Shown: one piece after another, positions 46,801 through 56,354 of the stretch
Position numbering within the stretch: position 1 is the first letter of the stretch
Layout: each line of letters begins with the position of its first letter
Source: AP-15 sp963846635
GTDB taxonomy: Bacteria > Pseudomonadota > Alphaproteobacteria > ATCC43930 > CGMCC-115725
NCBI GenBank assembly: GCA_963846635.1
Contig: CAWJXM010000052.1
Span: forward strand, 62,001-126,000
Direction: 5' to 3'
Length of the DNA: 64,000 nt
Position numbers and translations under genes: made by a program
Notes under the pieces: model-generated
Database searches by the model: none
Told to the model about the DNA's origin: nothing
What the model saw: the letters and a program-made list of their open reading frames with translations, nothing else

Positions 46801-47709
46801 TTATGAAAACATCAGGGCCGACAACCGCCGCCGTGCGCTCAAAGTCAGCGGATCGGTGCCGCCCATGATTTCGAAAAACTTGACGAGTTGCTTGCGCGCC
46901 GCCTGATCGTTCCATTCTCGGTCGCGCTTATATAGGGTCAGCAATTCCTCGATCGCTGCCTCCCGCTCGCCGCTGCCAAAAAGCGCGGTCGCAAGCTCGA
47001 AGCGCGCCTCATGGTCGTCCGGGTTGGCGGCCAATCTGGCGCGCAGTTTGCCGGCCGAGGCCATTGCGGTCTTCGCCTGCTCGGCGAGATCAAGGGCAGC
47101 ACGGGCGGCGGCGATCTCGGCGTGGGCCGCATGCTCTTTTGCCACACGGTCGAGCGTCTGGCGCGCCTTGCGCAAATCGCCGCCGGCAATCAAAGCCCGA
47201 GCGAGACCGGCTTGGGCTTCGGGATTGGCAGGCTCACGCTGCAGAATTTGCGAAAAGATGGCGGCGGCGGTGCCGTGGTCGCCCTGTTGCAGCGCCTCTT
47301 TGGCCATCGTCGTCGCTTCTTCGATCGGCGAAGGACCACTCTTGCCGCCACCGACGCGCTGCACGAACTGCTTGACCTGGCTTTCCGGCTGGGCGCCGAC
47401 AAAACCGTCGATCGGACGGCCATCCTTAAACGCGTACACCGCCGGGATCGACTGGATGCGCATTTGTTGCGCGATTTCGGGGTTCTCGTCGATATTGAGC
47501 TTGACCATGCGCACCGCACCGTTTGCGGCGCGCACGGTTTTTTCCAAAATCGGGCCGAGCTGGCGGCACGGGCCACACCAGGGGGCCCAGAAATCGACGA
47601 TGACCGGGGTCTCAAACGAGCCGTCGACGACCTCGGCCATAAAGGTGGCAGTGGTAACGTCCTTGACGGGGGCGGCAGCAGCGCCGCCGATCAAAGGTTC
47701 GCTCGGCAT
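46801..47709 (-). CDS. Thioredoxin-TPR fusion protein (CnoX/YbbN-like)
   Basis: A 302-residue fusion. The N-terminal thioredoxin domain has the active site FWAPWCGPCRQLGPILEK and the cis-Pro region IQSIPAVYAFKDGRPIDGFV. A linker precedes three or four TPR-like helical repeats (AALDLAEQAKTAMASAG, DHEARFELATALFGSG), as in CnoX/YbbN, a chaperone-redoxin that protects client proteins from overoxidation. The start is placed at the ATG 47709 (MPSEPLIGG), with the GTG/ATG at 47730 as alternative. It is the first gene of the operon with the Lon-domain, Trm112 and DUF971 genes. Confidence 0.92.
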   Translation of the reverse strand: MPSEPLIGGAAAAPVKDVTTATFMAEVVDGSFETPVIVDFWAPWCGPCRQLGPILEKTVRAANGAVRMVKLNIDENPEIAQQMRIQSIPAVYAFKDGRPIDGFVGAQPESQVKQFVQRVGGGKSGPSPIEEATTMAKEALQQGDHGTAAAIFSQILQREPANPEAQAGLARALIAGGDLRKARQTLDRVAKEHAAHAEIAAARAALDLAEQAKTAMASAGKLRARLAANPDDHEARFELATALFGSGEREAAIEELLTLYKRDREWNDQAARKQLVKFFEIMGGTDPLTLSARRRLSALMFS

Positions 47710-47811
47710 CGCTCTCCTCTTGCCAATCAATCTACAACATGGCCGCTGGGTCGGACGAAGACAAGCGCCCGAATGGCAATGGCACCCCGCACCCGCGCAA
47801 TCCGGGCGCGC

Positions 47812-48333
47812 TCAGCTGGCACCGCGTTCGAGGTCGGCGAGATTGACAATGCGCGGCCGGTGGCCACAGGCCGCGATAAAGCGCAGCAGATCGTCGGGTG
47901 AGATCGCCGTCGTGCGATCGTTCGCGAGCGGGTGGTAATTTAGTGGATTGCAGGCGAGCATGTCGCGGTCGAGTACCGGCGTGACCCGATGCTCGCTATC
48001 GTTGATCAGCGCAAACGGCGTGACGCTGCCCGGCCGGACGCCTAAAATCCGGTAAAGATCATCGCTGCCGCCAAACGAAAACCGCGGTGCGCCAAGCCGG
48101 GCGGCGAGCTTGTTGAGATCGGTGCGGCGCTCCTCGAGCATCACCGCAAGCCAAAATGAACCCTTTTTGTCCTTCAGAAACAGGCTTTTGCAATGGCCGC
48201 CCGGCAGCTTGCCACGCAGTGCCGCCGCCTCGGCGACGGTGAAGACCGGCGGATGGGTTGCGGTGGAATGTGCAATCCCCAGCGCATCCAGATATTGGAA
48301 CAGCTCTTCGGGCGTCAGCGGCGGGTTAGACAT
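47812..48333 (-). CDS. Prolyl-tRNA editing (YbaK/ProX-type) deacylase
   Basis: A 173-residue trans-editing enzyme that hydrolyses mischarged Ala/Cys-tRNA(Pro). The YbaK core is visible: TATHPPVFTVAEAAALRGKL, SLFLKDKKGSFWLAVMLEE, GAPRFSFGGSDDLYRILGVR and the late NYHPLANDRTTAISPDDLLR. The catalytic Lys is in CKSLFLKD. The start is placed at ATG 48333 (MSNPPLTPEELFQYL). The open frame to 48522 is an artefact reading the antisense of tRNA-Gly and is not used. It lies upstream of the thioredoxin operon by about 100 bp. Confidence 0.92.
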   Translation of the reverse strand: MSNPPLTPEELFQYLDALGIAHSTATHPPVFTVAEAAALRGKLPGGHCKSLFLKDKKGSFWLAVMLEERRTDLNKLAARLGAPRFSFGGSDDLYRILGVRPGSVTPFALINDSEHRVTPVLDRDMLACNPLNYHPLANDRTTAISPDDLLRFIAACGHRPRIVNLADLERGAS

Positions 48334-48446
48334 GGCGCGACCATGCCGTCCGCAATGGGCCGCGGCAAGTGCTGCGCTGTCGAGCTTGCAAAGCGCCGGC
48401 GCGCCGCTATCATCGCCCGGTGCGGTCGCTGATCGGCCGCCAACGC

Positions 48447-48521
48447 GCGGGCGTAGCTCAGGGGTAGAGCACAACCTTGCCAAGGTTGGGGTCGAGGGTT
48501 CGAATCCCTTCGCCCGCTCCA
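48447..48521 (+). tRNA. tRNA-Gly (GCC)
   Basis: All four stems pair well: acceptor GCGGGCG/CGCCCGC, D-arm GCTC...GAGC, anticodon stem CAACC/GGTTG with loop TTGCCAA (anticodon GCC), and T-arm GAGGG/CCCTT around TTCGAAT. The discriminator base is T and the CCA is encoded. The 3' end lies 136 bp before the first insertion sequence of the accessory island, so it is a plausible integration landmark, though no duplicated 3' end was seen in the window. Confidence 0.95.
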
Positions 48522-48656
48522 CAAAATCAAAAGGATAGTTAGGAAGACCGTGGTGATCGTCCGGCTAAGGTACCAGATAGGTACCGCTAGCGGCCCGGAA
48601 CTGACCGCACAGGCAGCCTGCCGACACCGCCACGGCTGGCCGCGCTCGGTTTCTAA

Positions 48657-49618
48657 GAGCCTGTTTGAGTGATTTTAAGCGGCCACTTGATGAATTGGCA
48701 TTGGATTGATAAGGGCCTCAACGCCGGAGAGGACGGCGACGAGGGCGAGGCGCCCAGCGGAGACATCGAGGCGTCCGGCGCGGTCGCGCGCGAGACCATT
48801 CCAATGCGCCAGCCAGCCAAAGCTGCGTTCCACCACCCATCGCCGCGCGACGACGACAAAGCCTTTGGCCGCCGGATCGCGCTCGACGATGTGATGGCGC
48901 ATGCCGTGCCGGTTCGACCACGTCCGGCAGCGCTCGGCGGTGAAGGCGCCGTCATAGACCGCTTCCCGCAAGCTGGGCCACATCGCCTTGCCGCGGTCCA
49001 GCGCCGGAAGGGCGTCGCGGTTCCCCGCCTTCGCGAGGACAGGCTCTGCACCGAGGCCGGGACCACGGCGACCGCGAGCCAGTGCCCGGCGGCGTCCACC
49101 AGGGCCACGCGCTTGCGACCCCACACCCCCTTGCCGGCATCGTATCCGCGCGGCCCGCGCACGCTGATGCCCTTGACCGCCGGCGTATCGATGATGCACA
49201 GGCGCGGCCCCGCGCGCCGGCCCACCGACCGCCGGCGCAGGCGGGCGATCCCGTGCATCAAGGCATCGAAACCGCCAGCCTCCAGCCAGCGTCGGAACCA
49301 GCCATAGACGGTGCGCCACGGCGGGAAACCGCCGGGTAGCGCCCGCCACGGGCCGCCCACGCGCAAGTGCCAGGCCAGCGCTGCGACAATCCGGTGCAGC
49401 GGGGTGCGCCGCGGCGAGCGCGGCAGGTCCGCCCGCTCCAGCCAGCGCGCCACCGCGCCCACCGCGCTCACCCTCACCATGTCTTTCAGGCGTGCCTCAT
49501 GCCGTGCCCGATGCGCCTTGGTCCACATCCACTCCCTCACATCCCGCCGTACCAGGCGGACCAGCTGATCCTCAGGAGTACAGATGGGATCGGGGCGAAG
49601 GCGCACTCAAACAGGCTC
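48657..49618. mobile_element. IS5-family insertion sequence with TAA target duplication
   Basis: A 962-bp element. The left end GAGCCTGTTTGAGTG matches the reverse complement of the right end over 15 bp, so the terminal inverted repeats are clear. TAA flanks the element on both sides (48654-48656 and 49619-49621), a 3-bp TNA duplication typical of the IS1031/IS427-like IS5 groups. The transposase frame inside is broken. The right flank is an older IS5-type transposase relic. Confidence 0.85.
48675..49606 (-). pseudogene. IS5-family transposase, frame broken by an about 23-bp REP-like insertion
   Basis: The first frame, starting at 49606, encodes the N-terminal and DDE-fold part: RWLERADLPRSPRRTPLHRI, then RLCIIDTPAVKGISVRGPRG (first D) and RVALVDAAGHWLAVAVVPAS (second D). 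At about 49020-49045 the reading frame changes; the second frame continues RDALPALDRGKAMWPSLREA and RRWVVERSFGWLAHWNGLAR (catalytic E) to 48675. Between VQ and RDALPALD the family normally has about one residue, but here 26 bp occur, including the GAAG-loop palindrome at 49022-49039. This suggests a short repeat inserted into the transposase. A programmed frameshift is the alternative reading. Confidence 0.7.
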
Positions 49619-49621
49619 TAA

Positions 49622-49872
49622 GGCGATCTGCTGGGCGACAGCAGCTTCAAGGGGGCGCCGTTCGCGACGGCGGCGCTCGCGCACAACATCCACGTCTCGG
49701 TCTTGCCTGTCGAGCGGGATCAGGTGGGTGGTGGAACGCCTCTTCGCCTGATTGAGCCGCTACGGCGGCTCAACATAGTGTTCGACCGCGCGCCCGACCT
49801 CTTGCGGCGCACATCTGGATCGCGATGATTTCCATCATCTCACGACGGCTCCTCGCCCATGCCCAAGCGCAG
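49622..49872 (+). pseudogene. C-terminal relic of another IS5-like transposase
   Basis: Three frames together resemble the end of an IS5-type transposase: SSFKGAPFATAALAHN near 49640, WVVERLFA followed by a stop and SRYGG near 49730, and AHIWIAMISIISRRLLA near 49810. The Trp-Val-Val-Glu-Arg piece matches the catalytic E motif of the family. At least two frameshifts and a stop codon are present. The newer IS5 element was inserted at its left edge. Confidence 0.6.
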
Positions 49873-50378
49873 CAAGGAATTTAATCGCGTACAGCTTCTA
49901 AGATGACGCGCGATTTCTTTGGTTGTCACGGGGCTGCCAGCAAGCTCGGCGCGCTTAGCGACCAAACCCGAAAGCATGCATGTCCGCATTTTCACTCATG
50001 CGGCGCTCCGTTGCCAGTAACCATGCCAGATTTTCGATTTCGGATGGCGGAGTGCGGCTCGCGCACTATGGTCGACCCGGAGCACCAGGTAGGACGAGAG
50101 GATTCTGGTGCGGCGCCCCATCGAACGAACACCAATCTTCCATGAGGCTGGAACCTCATTATCACATGCACTGGTCGCGAACTGCGAATCCTGGCTACCG
50201 GAAGCGGTTTCGATCGCGCTCGGAGTTGGGAGACAGACAGCGTCAATTTAAGCGAGTTGCGAGGTTTGGAAAGGCCATGATCTTGTCAATCACCGCGCAG
50301 CTTTTCCCGCCAGAACATTTCGCCTAACGTAATCCGCGAATCCGGCGCAAAGGATTGGATGCGGCAGCGGAGGGGACA
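49873..50378. other. Upstream region of the defence-like operon, no gene recognised
   Basis: About 500 bp between the transposase relic and the DUF499 gene. No open frame with protein-family character is seen. The only clear signal is the strong ribosome site before the TTG at 50379, so the promoter of the operon should lie here. I cannot identify its boxes with confidence. Confidence 0.35.
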
Positions 50379-53300
50379 TTGACTGGCATCATCGAAAGCT
50401 GCCAGCCGCGGCAGGGCATTTTTCAGGGAACCTTCAATCCTGAGATCTTCACGGCAAGCCTCTCGGAGGTGATCGCTCACTATCGCGGTCGCAGCGGCCG
50501 GATCGACAACCTCTATACCGATGCAGAGCAGTTTTTCTGCAACGGAACCGCGCCGACCGACGGCATCAAGTTCATCTTGCGAAATGCCTTGCTGCGCCTT
50601 TCAGGCGATAACATGGCGCCGGCCATCTACCGATTGGAAACCGTTTTTGGCGGCGGCAAGACGCATACCCTGATTGCGCTCGCACATCTCACGTTTCGCG
50701 GCGCCGAGCTTGCCGCGGTTGCAGCACCCCTGATCGACCGAACACCCCTGCCCGCGCGCGGCGAATACAGCGTCGCCGGGGTGGCTGGCGATGAGCTGGC
50801 GGTGCATCGACCGCAAGGCTCGGAACTTGTCCCGTATACCCTGTGGGGCGAGATCGCATTTCAGATCGGCGGTGCGGCGCTCTACCGGGCGATCGGCGAC
50901 GATGCCACGGCGCCCGCAGCGCCCGGCGGCAGCTATTTCGAGACCGTGTTCAAGGGCCGTAAGGCGGTCGTCATGCTCGACGAGCTTGCCCAATATGCGG
51001 CTCGGCTGGAGGCGTCCCGGCCCAACGGCGCTGAGCAGCTCGCGGCATTTCTCTTGTCGCTGCACGGTTACGCGCGCACCCATGATGGGCTCGTCGTAGT
51101 AGTGACCCTCGCCAGCCAATCCGATGCATTCGCGAGGCAAACGCGACGAATCGTCGATTTGCTCTCGCACGTCCGTGGCGCGCCGCTCACCGAATCGGAG
51201 GCGGAGGCAATTGCGGAGCGTGCGACGCGCGACGCGCAAAGTGTCGTCGCGCGCGACGCAACGCCGGTTGTGCCGGTTCAGGCCGCAGAGCTTTCCGGCG
51301 TTTTGGGCAAGCGCCTGTTCGTGTCAATTGATCCATCCGGGGCGCAGGCCGCCGCGCAGGCGTATGGCGATCTGTATGCACGAAGTTCCGCGGCCCTGCC
51401 CGATGAGGCGGTGCAGCCCGATTATCGGAACCGCATCCTGGCCTATTATCCGTTCCATCCGCAATTCCTGCATTTCCTCAACACGAAGCTCGCGACCGTC
51501 GAGACATTCCAAGGAACACGCGGTGTCCTTCGCCTGCTGGCGCTCATCGTGCGGGATATCTGGACGAAGAAGCAAAACATCCCGATGGTACACACAGCGC
51601 ACGTCAATCTGCGCGATCCCCGCATCGTCGACGAGATTTTGGGGCGCACCCGGTCGGGCGAGCTGAAGACCGTGCTCGACACCGATGTCGGCGGTCCGGA
51701 TACCAGCATGCTGGCGACAGGGCTCAGCCGGGCCGAGATCGCCGATCGGCGCAACCCGCATCCCGCGGGTTACCCGCTGCATGAGCTGGCATGGCGCACG
51801 GTGTTCTTGCACAGCCTGGTCGGCCGGGCAGAGGGGCTTAGCTCGAACCTCTTTGGCATCACCGAGCGCGACGCACTGTTCGAGACAGCCTTTTCCGGGC
51901 TGACCCCGCCGCAAGTCGAAGCGGCGCTACGCGAAATTGAGAATACCGCATTCTATCTCCGCTTCGATCGCGACCATGGCCGCTATTTCGCCAGCCTCGA
52001 ACCGTCGATCAATCGCGCCCTTGCGGAGATCAGAGAAGGGCTGCGCGACCGCGACGAGCAGGTCAAACAGCTGCTCGCCGCGACCGCGCGCAAGGTCGTT
52101 GGCGCCCAGAACGGCTTGTTCCGTGTCATTCCCGACGTGGCGGAGCCGGAGCACATCAACGACAATCTCGGCAGGCCGGTTCTCGGCATCGTGGCGCTCG
52201 ACGTTGATCGTCTCGACCCGGTGGCCATGATCGAAACCAAAGGGCCTCGCGAAACGCGCGTTCAGCAGAACATCGTCTTTGTGTTGGTCCCCGAGACCAC
52301 GTTCCTCGAAGGCGATCAATGGTCGGAGGATCGCACCCAGAAGGCCAACGAGGACCGGAACCGCATCGCCGATCTGGCACGCGATGTACTGGCTCGTCGC
52401 AGGTTGAAGGCGAAGCCCGAGGATTACGGCATCAGACCCGAGCAGCTCGCTCGCGACGACTTCGACGCGCGGATGCGCGAACGCGAGCTGGCGCTTCAGA
52501 CGGCGGTGACCGGTCTCTACCGCGTGCTGTGCTTCGCATCCGCGTCTTCGGGCGCGGTTGTCCGGAAGGAGATCAGCCCGGCCGCGGGCGAGGGCGGTGC
52601 CGCCGTCCTCGCCGAAATCCAAAAGCTGCTCAAGAGCGAAGGCGAGATGATCGCGGCCGATCGTGCAGCCACAAACGAAGTGCTGATCAGCCTGGGAAAA
52701 TTATTCTTCGACCTTGGGCAGACGCCGGCGCTCGCCAAGTTGCGCGACGCATTTTTGTGCAACCGGCGTTGGCCGGCGCTGGAGCAACCGGGCTTGTTCG
52801 ATCGGATCGTGCGCGAAGGCGTTGCCAAGGGACATTGGTGTCTGTTCGAAATGGGCGGCGCCGAACGGACGAAGCCCGAGCGATTTTATAGCCGCGAGAC
52901 TAGCGATGTGCCACTAGACGCCAATCTTGCCTCCCTCGGTTGGTCGCTCGTCCTCCCCGCGGGAGCGCGGCAACGGGGCTGGGGCGCGACAGCACGGATC
53001 GAGGTCTCGACCATCATTCCGTGGGTGACGGCGGTGATCGGAGATACTGGCGCGACGACGGCGGGCGCCATCGCCGCGAAAGTGGTCGAGCAGCACGGGG
53101 AGGTCCCGGTCAACACGGTGTTCCAGGCGATCGATCGGATTGTCCAGGACGGCGGGGCGATGACCTATACCGGCGACCCGGCGCAGGAGGAAAAACCGGA
53201 TCGCCTGTTCTATCGCTCGGCCGCGATGCTACATCAGGTCGCAGCGGACGATGCCGTCGTGGCACCTTCGGAGGCCGCTAAGCGGAGCTGGGTGGAACAG

Positions 53301-53627
53301 GCCGAGGCCGGATATCGGCTGACCGGTGCCGAGGCTTCGGCTCGCGTGCTCCCGATCCTCGGCCAGTTCGGAAGCCTTTACAATCGCGGCGCCAAGATGA
53401 CGGTCAGCCTGCTCGATCTGGCGGGGCTCGAGATCGAAGGCGGCGGGCGCGTGCGGCTGTCACTGGAAAACGCCGCGCCGGCGGCGATGAAGCGGCTCGG
53501 CGAGTTGTTCGAGGTGCTGGCGACCGTCGTCAAGCCCGGCCAGGACACGGTCGTCGAGTTGGATATCGCACAGCCCGACGACAACGATCCGCTGATCAAG
53601 GCGCTCAAAGAGCGGAGGGCGCGTTAG
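50379..53627 (+). CDS. DUF499 AAA-type ATPase of a restriction/defence-like operon
   Basis: A 1082-residue protein of the DUF499 (COG1483-like) group. The N-terminal ATPase has YRLETVFGGGKTHTLIALAH (Walker A, near residue 90) and GRKAVVMLDELAQYAARLEA (Walker B with DE, near residue 200), then the DUF499 body and C-terminal helical and winged parts (TIIPWVTAVIGDTGATTAGA). From memory, DUF499 and DUF1156 proteins occur together in anti-phage-associated loci, so this should be the motor or regulator of the complex. AGCGGAGGGG precedes the TTG at 50379, the preferred start; TTG 50355 is in frame. The next gene follows its stop directly. Confidence 0.88.
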   Translation: MTGIIESCQPRQGIFQGTFNPEIFTASLSEVIAHYRGRSGRIDNLYTDAEQFFCNGTAPTDGIKFILRNALLRLSGDNMAPAIYRLETVFGGGKTHTLIALAHLTFRGAELAAVAAPLIDRTPLPARGEYSVAGVAGDELAVHRPQGSELVPYTLWGEIAFQIGGAALYRAIGDDATAPAAPGGSYFETVFKGRKAVVMLDELAQYAARLEASRPNGAEQLAAFLLSLHGYARTHDGLVVVVTLASQSDAFARQTRRIVDLLSHVRGAPLTESEAEAIAERATRDAQSVVARDATPVVPVQAAELSGVLGKRLFVSIDPSGAQAAAQAYGDLYARSSAALPDEAVQPDYRNRILAYYPFHPQFLHFLNTKLATVETFQGTRGVLRLLALIVRDIWTKKQNIPMVHTAHVNLRDPRIVDEILGRTRSGELKTVLDTDVGGPDTSMLATGLSRAEIADRRNPHPAGYPLHELAWRTVFLHSLVGRAEGLSSNLFGITERDALFETAFSGLTPPQVEAALREIENTAFYLRFDRDHGRYFASLEPSINRALAEIREGLRDRDEQVKQLLAATARKVVGAQNGLFRVIPDVAEPEHINDNLGRPVLGIVALDVDRLDPVAMIETKGPRETRVQQNIVFVLVPETTFLEGDQWSEDRTQKANEDRNRIADLARDVLARRRLKAKPEDYGIRPEQLARDDFDARMRERELALQTAVTGLYRVLCFASASSGAVVRKEISPAAGEGGAAVLAEIQKLLKSEGEMIAADRAATNEVLISLGKLFFDLGQTPALAKLRDAFLCNRRWPALEQPGLFDRIVREGVAKGHWCLFEMGGAERTKPERFYSRETSDVPLDANLASLGWSLVLPAGARQRGWGATARIEVSTIIPWVTAVIGDTGATTAGAIAAKVVEQHGEVPVNTVFQAIDRIVQDGGAMTYTGDPAQEEKPDRLFYRSAAMLHQVAADDAVVAPSEAAKRSWVEQAEAGYRLTGAEASARVLPILGQFGSLYNRGAKMTVSLLDLAGLEIEGGGRVRLSLENAAPAAMKRLGELFEVLATVVKPGQDTVVELDIAQPDDNDPLIKALKERRAR

Positions 53628-54257
53628 ATGGCTGTGGCACTGAACCGTGAGTCGCTCGACGGCTTTTACCGTCGCCGATTGGCCGGGCTGACCAGGTCGG
53701 CCCCCTTTGTGTTGCGCATCACCCGGTGGCGGGAGCTGACCGGCCCGATCCTGGTGATCAAGGAGCGGAGCGCACGGCAACAGGCGCCGGCCGCGCAGGA
53801 CAGCGAGGTCGTGCGCGCGCTGCGGCCCCCGAAGAAGGCCAATCTCACGGAGCGGGGCTATATCGCCGGGGAACCGCAACGCCGCGTGTTGCCGGTCCTG
53901 AAATCGATCCTGGGGCGGGTGCGGGACGAGGCCGGTGTCCCACTTCATCTTGAGCGCTGGATGACGATCGAGGGGCTTCGTCAGGTCGTCACCCTTCCGC
54001 TGGACGAGGAAGCGGGTGCCAAATTGGCGCTGATCTTTCGGCTGCACGAGCGGATCGCCGATCTCGATCGGATCGAGCTGATTGCCCGCCGCGCCGAGCG
54101 CCTGACACGGGAGGAGGCGCACTACCTGCTGTCGCGCATGACACGCTTCGACCCGGCCGCAAACCGCTGGGCGATGGCCGGATTTCGCGTTCTGCTGGGC
54201 GGCCAGCCAAAAGACCCGGCAGTTAAAGAGTTTCTCAACCGCTTGCGCGGCATCTGA
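53628..54257 (+). CDS. Unrecognised 209-aa protein of the defence-like operon
   Basis: Its ATG directly follows the stop of the DUF499 gene. Composition is Arg-rich and mostly helical, with a basic N-terminal third (SLDGFYRRRLAGLTRSAP) and a middle LERWMTIEGLRQVVTLPLDE and helix (RIELIARRAERLTREEAHYL). I see no catalytic motif. In other DUF499/DUF1156 loci a small gene of another family (DUF3780) takes a similar place; I cannot show that this protein belongs to that family. Between ATPase and methylase genes, a specificity or adaptor role is plausible but not shown. Confidence 0.7.
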   Translation: MAVALNRESLDGFYRRRLAGLTRSAPFVLRITRWRELTGPILVIKERSARQQAPAAQDSEVVRALRPPKKANLTERGYIAGEPQRRVLPVLKSILGRVRDEAGVPLHLERWMTIEGLRQVVTLPLDEEAGAKLALIFRLHERIADLDRIELIARRAERLTREEAHYLLSRMTRFDPAANRWAMAGFRVLLGGQPKDPAVKEFLNRLRGI

Positions 54258-54297
54258 GCCCCTCGGCTAGCTCAGGGCTCTCAAAAAAGAGGTTGCG

Positions 54298-54915
54298 ATG
54301 GATACGCTGCTGCCGGTCGCAGGGCCGCTCCTGATCGAGCATGGCTTTCCCTGCCACCAGGTCGGCGCCGAGACCCAGCGCGAGCGTGGCACCAGCTCGG
54401 CTCTTCCTCCTCTGTATTTTCTTCATGTCTGGTGGGCGCGCCGCCCGCTGACACCGAGCCGTGCGGCAATTCTGGCTTCGCTCTCCCCGCCCGACCTTTC
54501 GCCCGACCAATTCCTGCGCCAACTCGGGATCGAGCAGCGGGTCGCCGAAATCGGTGACGACGCCTGGATCCTGACTGGAAACATCCTCGATCGCATTCGC
54601 CGCAACGAGGATGGCAGCGAAACGCTGCCGGTCGATGCTGTCGTTCTCAGGCGTTTCGAGACGGAACAAGCCCGCCGGGCGAAGGCGAGAACCGTCGCGG
54701 CCGAGCTTGAACGCGCGGCCCCGACACTCGCAAACGATCCGGTGCTGACGCGTTGGAAACGCGATAGCCGCCCGCTCGCCGGACAATGGGTGAGGCAGGG
54801 AACGGAGCTGGCGATCGAACGGCGCCCTGGCGACCCCGCCTTGATCGCCGAGCGCATCGAATTCGCCAAATCCAAAACAGTAAAAGAGGCCCTAGGCCTA
54901 ATACTGTTCATTTAG
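54298..54915 (+). pseudogene. 5' fragment of DUF1156 DNA methylase gene, cut by an IS4-family element
   Basis: This piece encodes the first 200 residues of the DUF1156 protein, including the diagnostic PPLYFLHVWWARRPLTPSR segment near residues 40-55. The ATG is preceded by AGAGG. The true gene stops at base 54898; beyond it the reading frame enters the insertion sequence and ends at TAG 54913-54915 after five foreign residues. The continuing half begins at 56365. Translation of this fragment alone would give a truncated protein without the SAM-binding site. Confidence 0.85.
54889..54898. repeat. Left copy of the 10-bp target duplication
   Basis: GCCCTAGGCC at 54889-54898 is repeated exactly at 56355-56364, flanking the IS4-family element. 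It lies inside the methylase gene and carries codons for Ala-Leu-Gly plus one base. Confidence 0.95.
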
Positions 54916-56354
54916 ATATCTGAATTGCCTTGGTGATGTTGATCACCGGTAGGGTGCAGTCGGTTTTGCGGCGGATCGGGAAGTTACTCATCTTGCGCTT
55001 GACCCCGCGGGGGTTGCGACGGTTCCGGCTGGAGACGACACGCTCGTCGAGGAGTTCGGTGAGCACCGCCTCATGAAATGCCTTTCTCCGCCGAGGGGGG
55101 AAGGGCGGCAAAGACAGCAAGTTTACGGCGCACGACGCGGACGGCGTGCAGAAACGAGAGCCGATCGGGATCTTTGTCGGCCCGCAACGCGGCCTCGTGC
55201 ATCAGGCCGCGGACCGCGAAATGCGCCAGGATCAGCCCGTAGAACTCCTGACGCACGAGGTCCGGGGTTTTGCTGCGCAGCACGATGCGGGCGCCGCGCA
55301 GATGGGTCTTCAGTTCGTCGAGAGCGGTCTCGATTTCCCAGCGCTCATGATAGAGCGCGGCCAATTGGTGGGCCGGGGCGTGATCGGGATCGAGGATCGT
55401 GGTGATCAGCCGATACAAGGGTTCGGCTCCAGCCACGCCGTCCAGACGGTACTCGATGACGCGCACCATCACGCCATTGGTCTTGTGCCGACGATCGTGC
55501 TCACAGGCATAGAGATGGCTCAGGTAAGAGCCGTCGGGCAGACGTTTGGCGCAGGGCAAGCGAATGTTCTTCTTGATCCGCCACAGCAGCGCGGCACCGG
55601 TGGCGCACGCCTGCTGCCACAGCGCAAAGCCGAAGAATTGGCGGTCGGCCAGGCACAGCATGTCCGGCTGCAAGCCCGTCAGCACGTCTCGGGCGAGCGG
55701 GATCTCGCCCGTTTCACAACCCGCCATATGACTGCCGAACAGCACATGCGTGCCGTTCTCGACCAAGGACACAAAGCGGATCTGCGGGTAGGCGCAATTG
55801 CCGCGGCTGCTGCCGGGCCGGCCAAAGGCCGCGGCGTTCACCGCTTCGTCGGCAACGTCCAAGGTGCTGCCGTCGAGGCTGACCAGACGCCATTGCCGAT
55901 ACCAGGCGCCGCGCGTGGCGGGCATCGCGATCGGCCGCACCACCGCATCATGAAGCTGGCGCAGCGCTTCCCAGCCGAGCCGGGTGCGGGCCTGCGAGAT
56001 GCCGGATTTGCCGGCCACCTTGAGCGGGAGCGCAGGATCGCGCAGCCATTGCAGGCCTTCCAGCAGGCAGCGCAGCACCTCGCGATAGGAAGCCTGCATG
56101 AAAAGCGCCAGGGCGATCACGTAGTACACCACCACATGCGCCGGCAGATCGCGCTCGCGCAGACTGGCTTTGCCGCTCGCCGCCAGAACCGCGCGCACCG
56201 TGCTCAGCGGAAAGGTCTTGGTGATCACCCCCAGGCTAATGTAATCGGTGATCCGTGCCCCCGCCGGAAGGGTCGCAACCGTGCGCGCCATCGCCACTCT
56301 CCTCGCAAACCAGCGACAGCGTAGCGCCGTGGGGCGCTTAAGTGCACAGTATTA
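54899..56354. mobile_element. IS4-family insertion sequence (1456 bp) disrupting the methylase gene
   Basis: The ends are imperfect inverted repeats: left TAATACTGTTCATTTA, right reverse complement TAATACTGTGCACTTA (14 of 16 match). The element is flanked by a perfect 10-bp duplication, within the 9-13 bp range of IS4-family members. It carries a single transposase gene on the minus strand, so it is autonomous in principle. The target word contains the palindrome CCTAGG. Exact boundaries follow from the flanking repeat and are certain at base level. Confidence 0.93.
55071..56297 (-). CDS. IS4-family DDE transposase
   Basis: A 408-residue transposase with intact reading frame. The IS4-type DDE triad is visible as RLVSLDGSTLDVADEAVNAA (first D), DMLCLADRQFFGFALWQQ (second D) and the YREK signature YHERWEIETALDELK, with exact Y-2-R-3-E-6-K spacing. 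Nothing suggests decay, so transposition may still be possible. The element's start-side end lies on the high-coordinate side. An N-terminal ATG at 56291 is an alternative start. Confidence 0.92.
   Translation of the reverse strand: MAMARTVATLPAGARITDYISLGVITKTFPLSTVRAVLAASGKASLRERDLPAHVVVYYVIALALFMQASYREVLRCLLEGLQWLRDPALPLKVAGKSGISQARTRLGWEALRQLHDAVVRPIAMPATRGAWYRQWRLVSLDGSTLDVADEAVNAAAFGRPGSSRGNCAYPQIRFVSLVENGTHVLFGSHMAGCETGEIPLARDVLTGLQPDMLCLADRQFFGFALWQQACATGAALLWRIKKNIRLPCAKRLPDGSYLSHLYACEHDRRHKTNGVMVRVIEYRLDGVAGAEPLYRLITTILDPDHAPAHQLAALYHERWEIETALDELKTHLRGARIVLRSKTPDLVRQEFYGLILAHFAVRGLMHEAALRADKDPDRLSFLHAVRVVRRKLAVFAALPPSAEKGIS

Noticed and set aside
48334..48522. N-terminal extension of the prolyl-tRNA editing protein starting MERAKGFEPS
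   Set aside because: It reads the antisense of tRNA-Gly, a well-known artefact; the MSNPPLTPEE start fits the family.
55146..56324. Plus-strand frame of 392 codons
   Set aside because: It is the complement of the IS4 transposase gene, which has intact DDE and YREK motifs.
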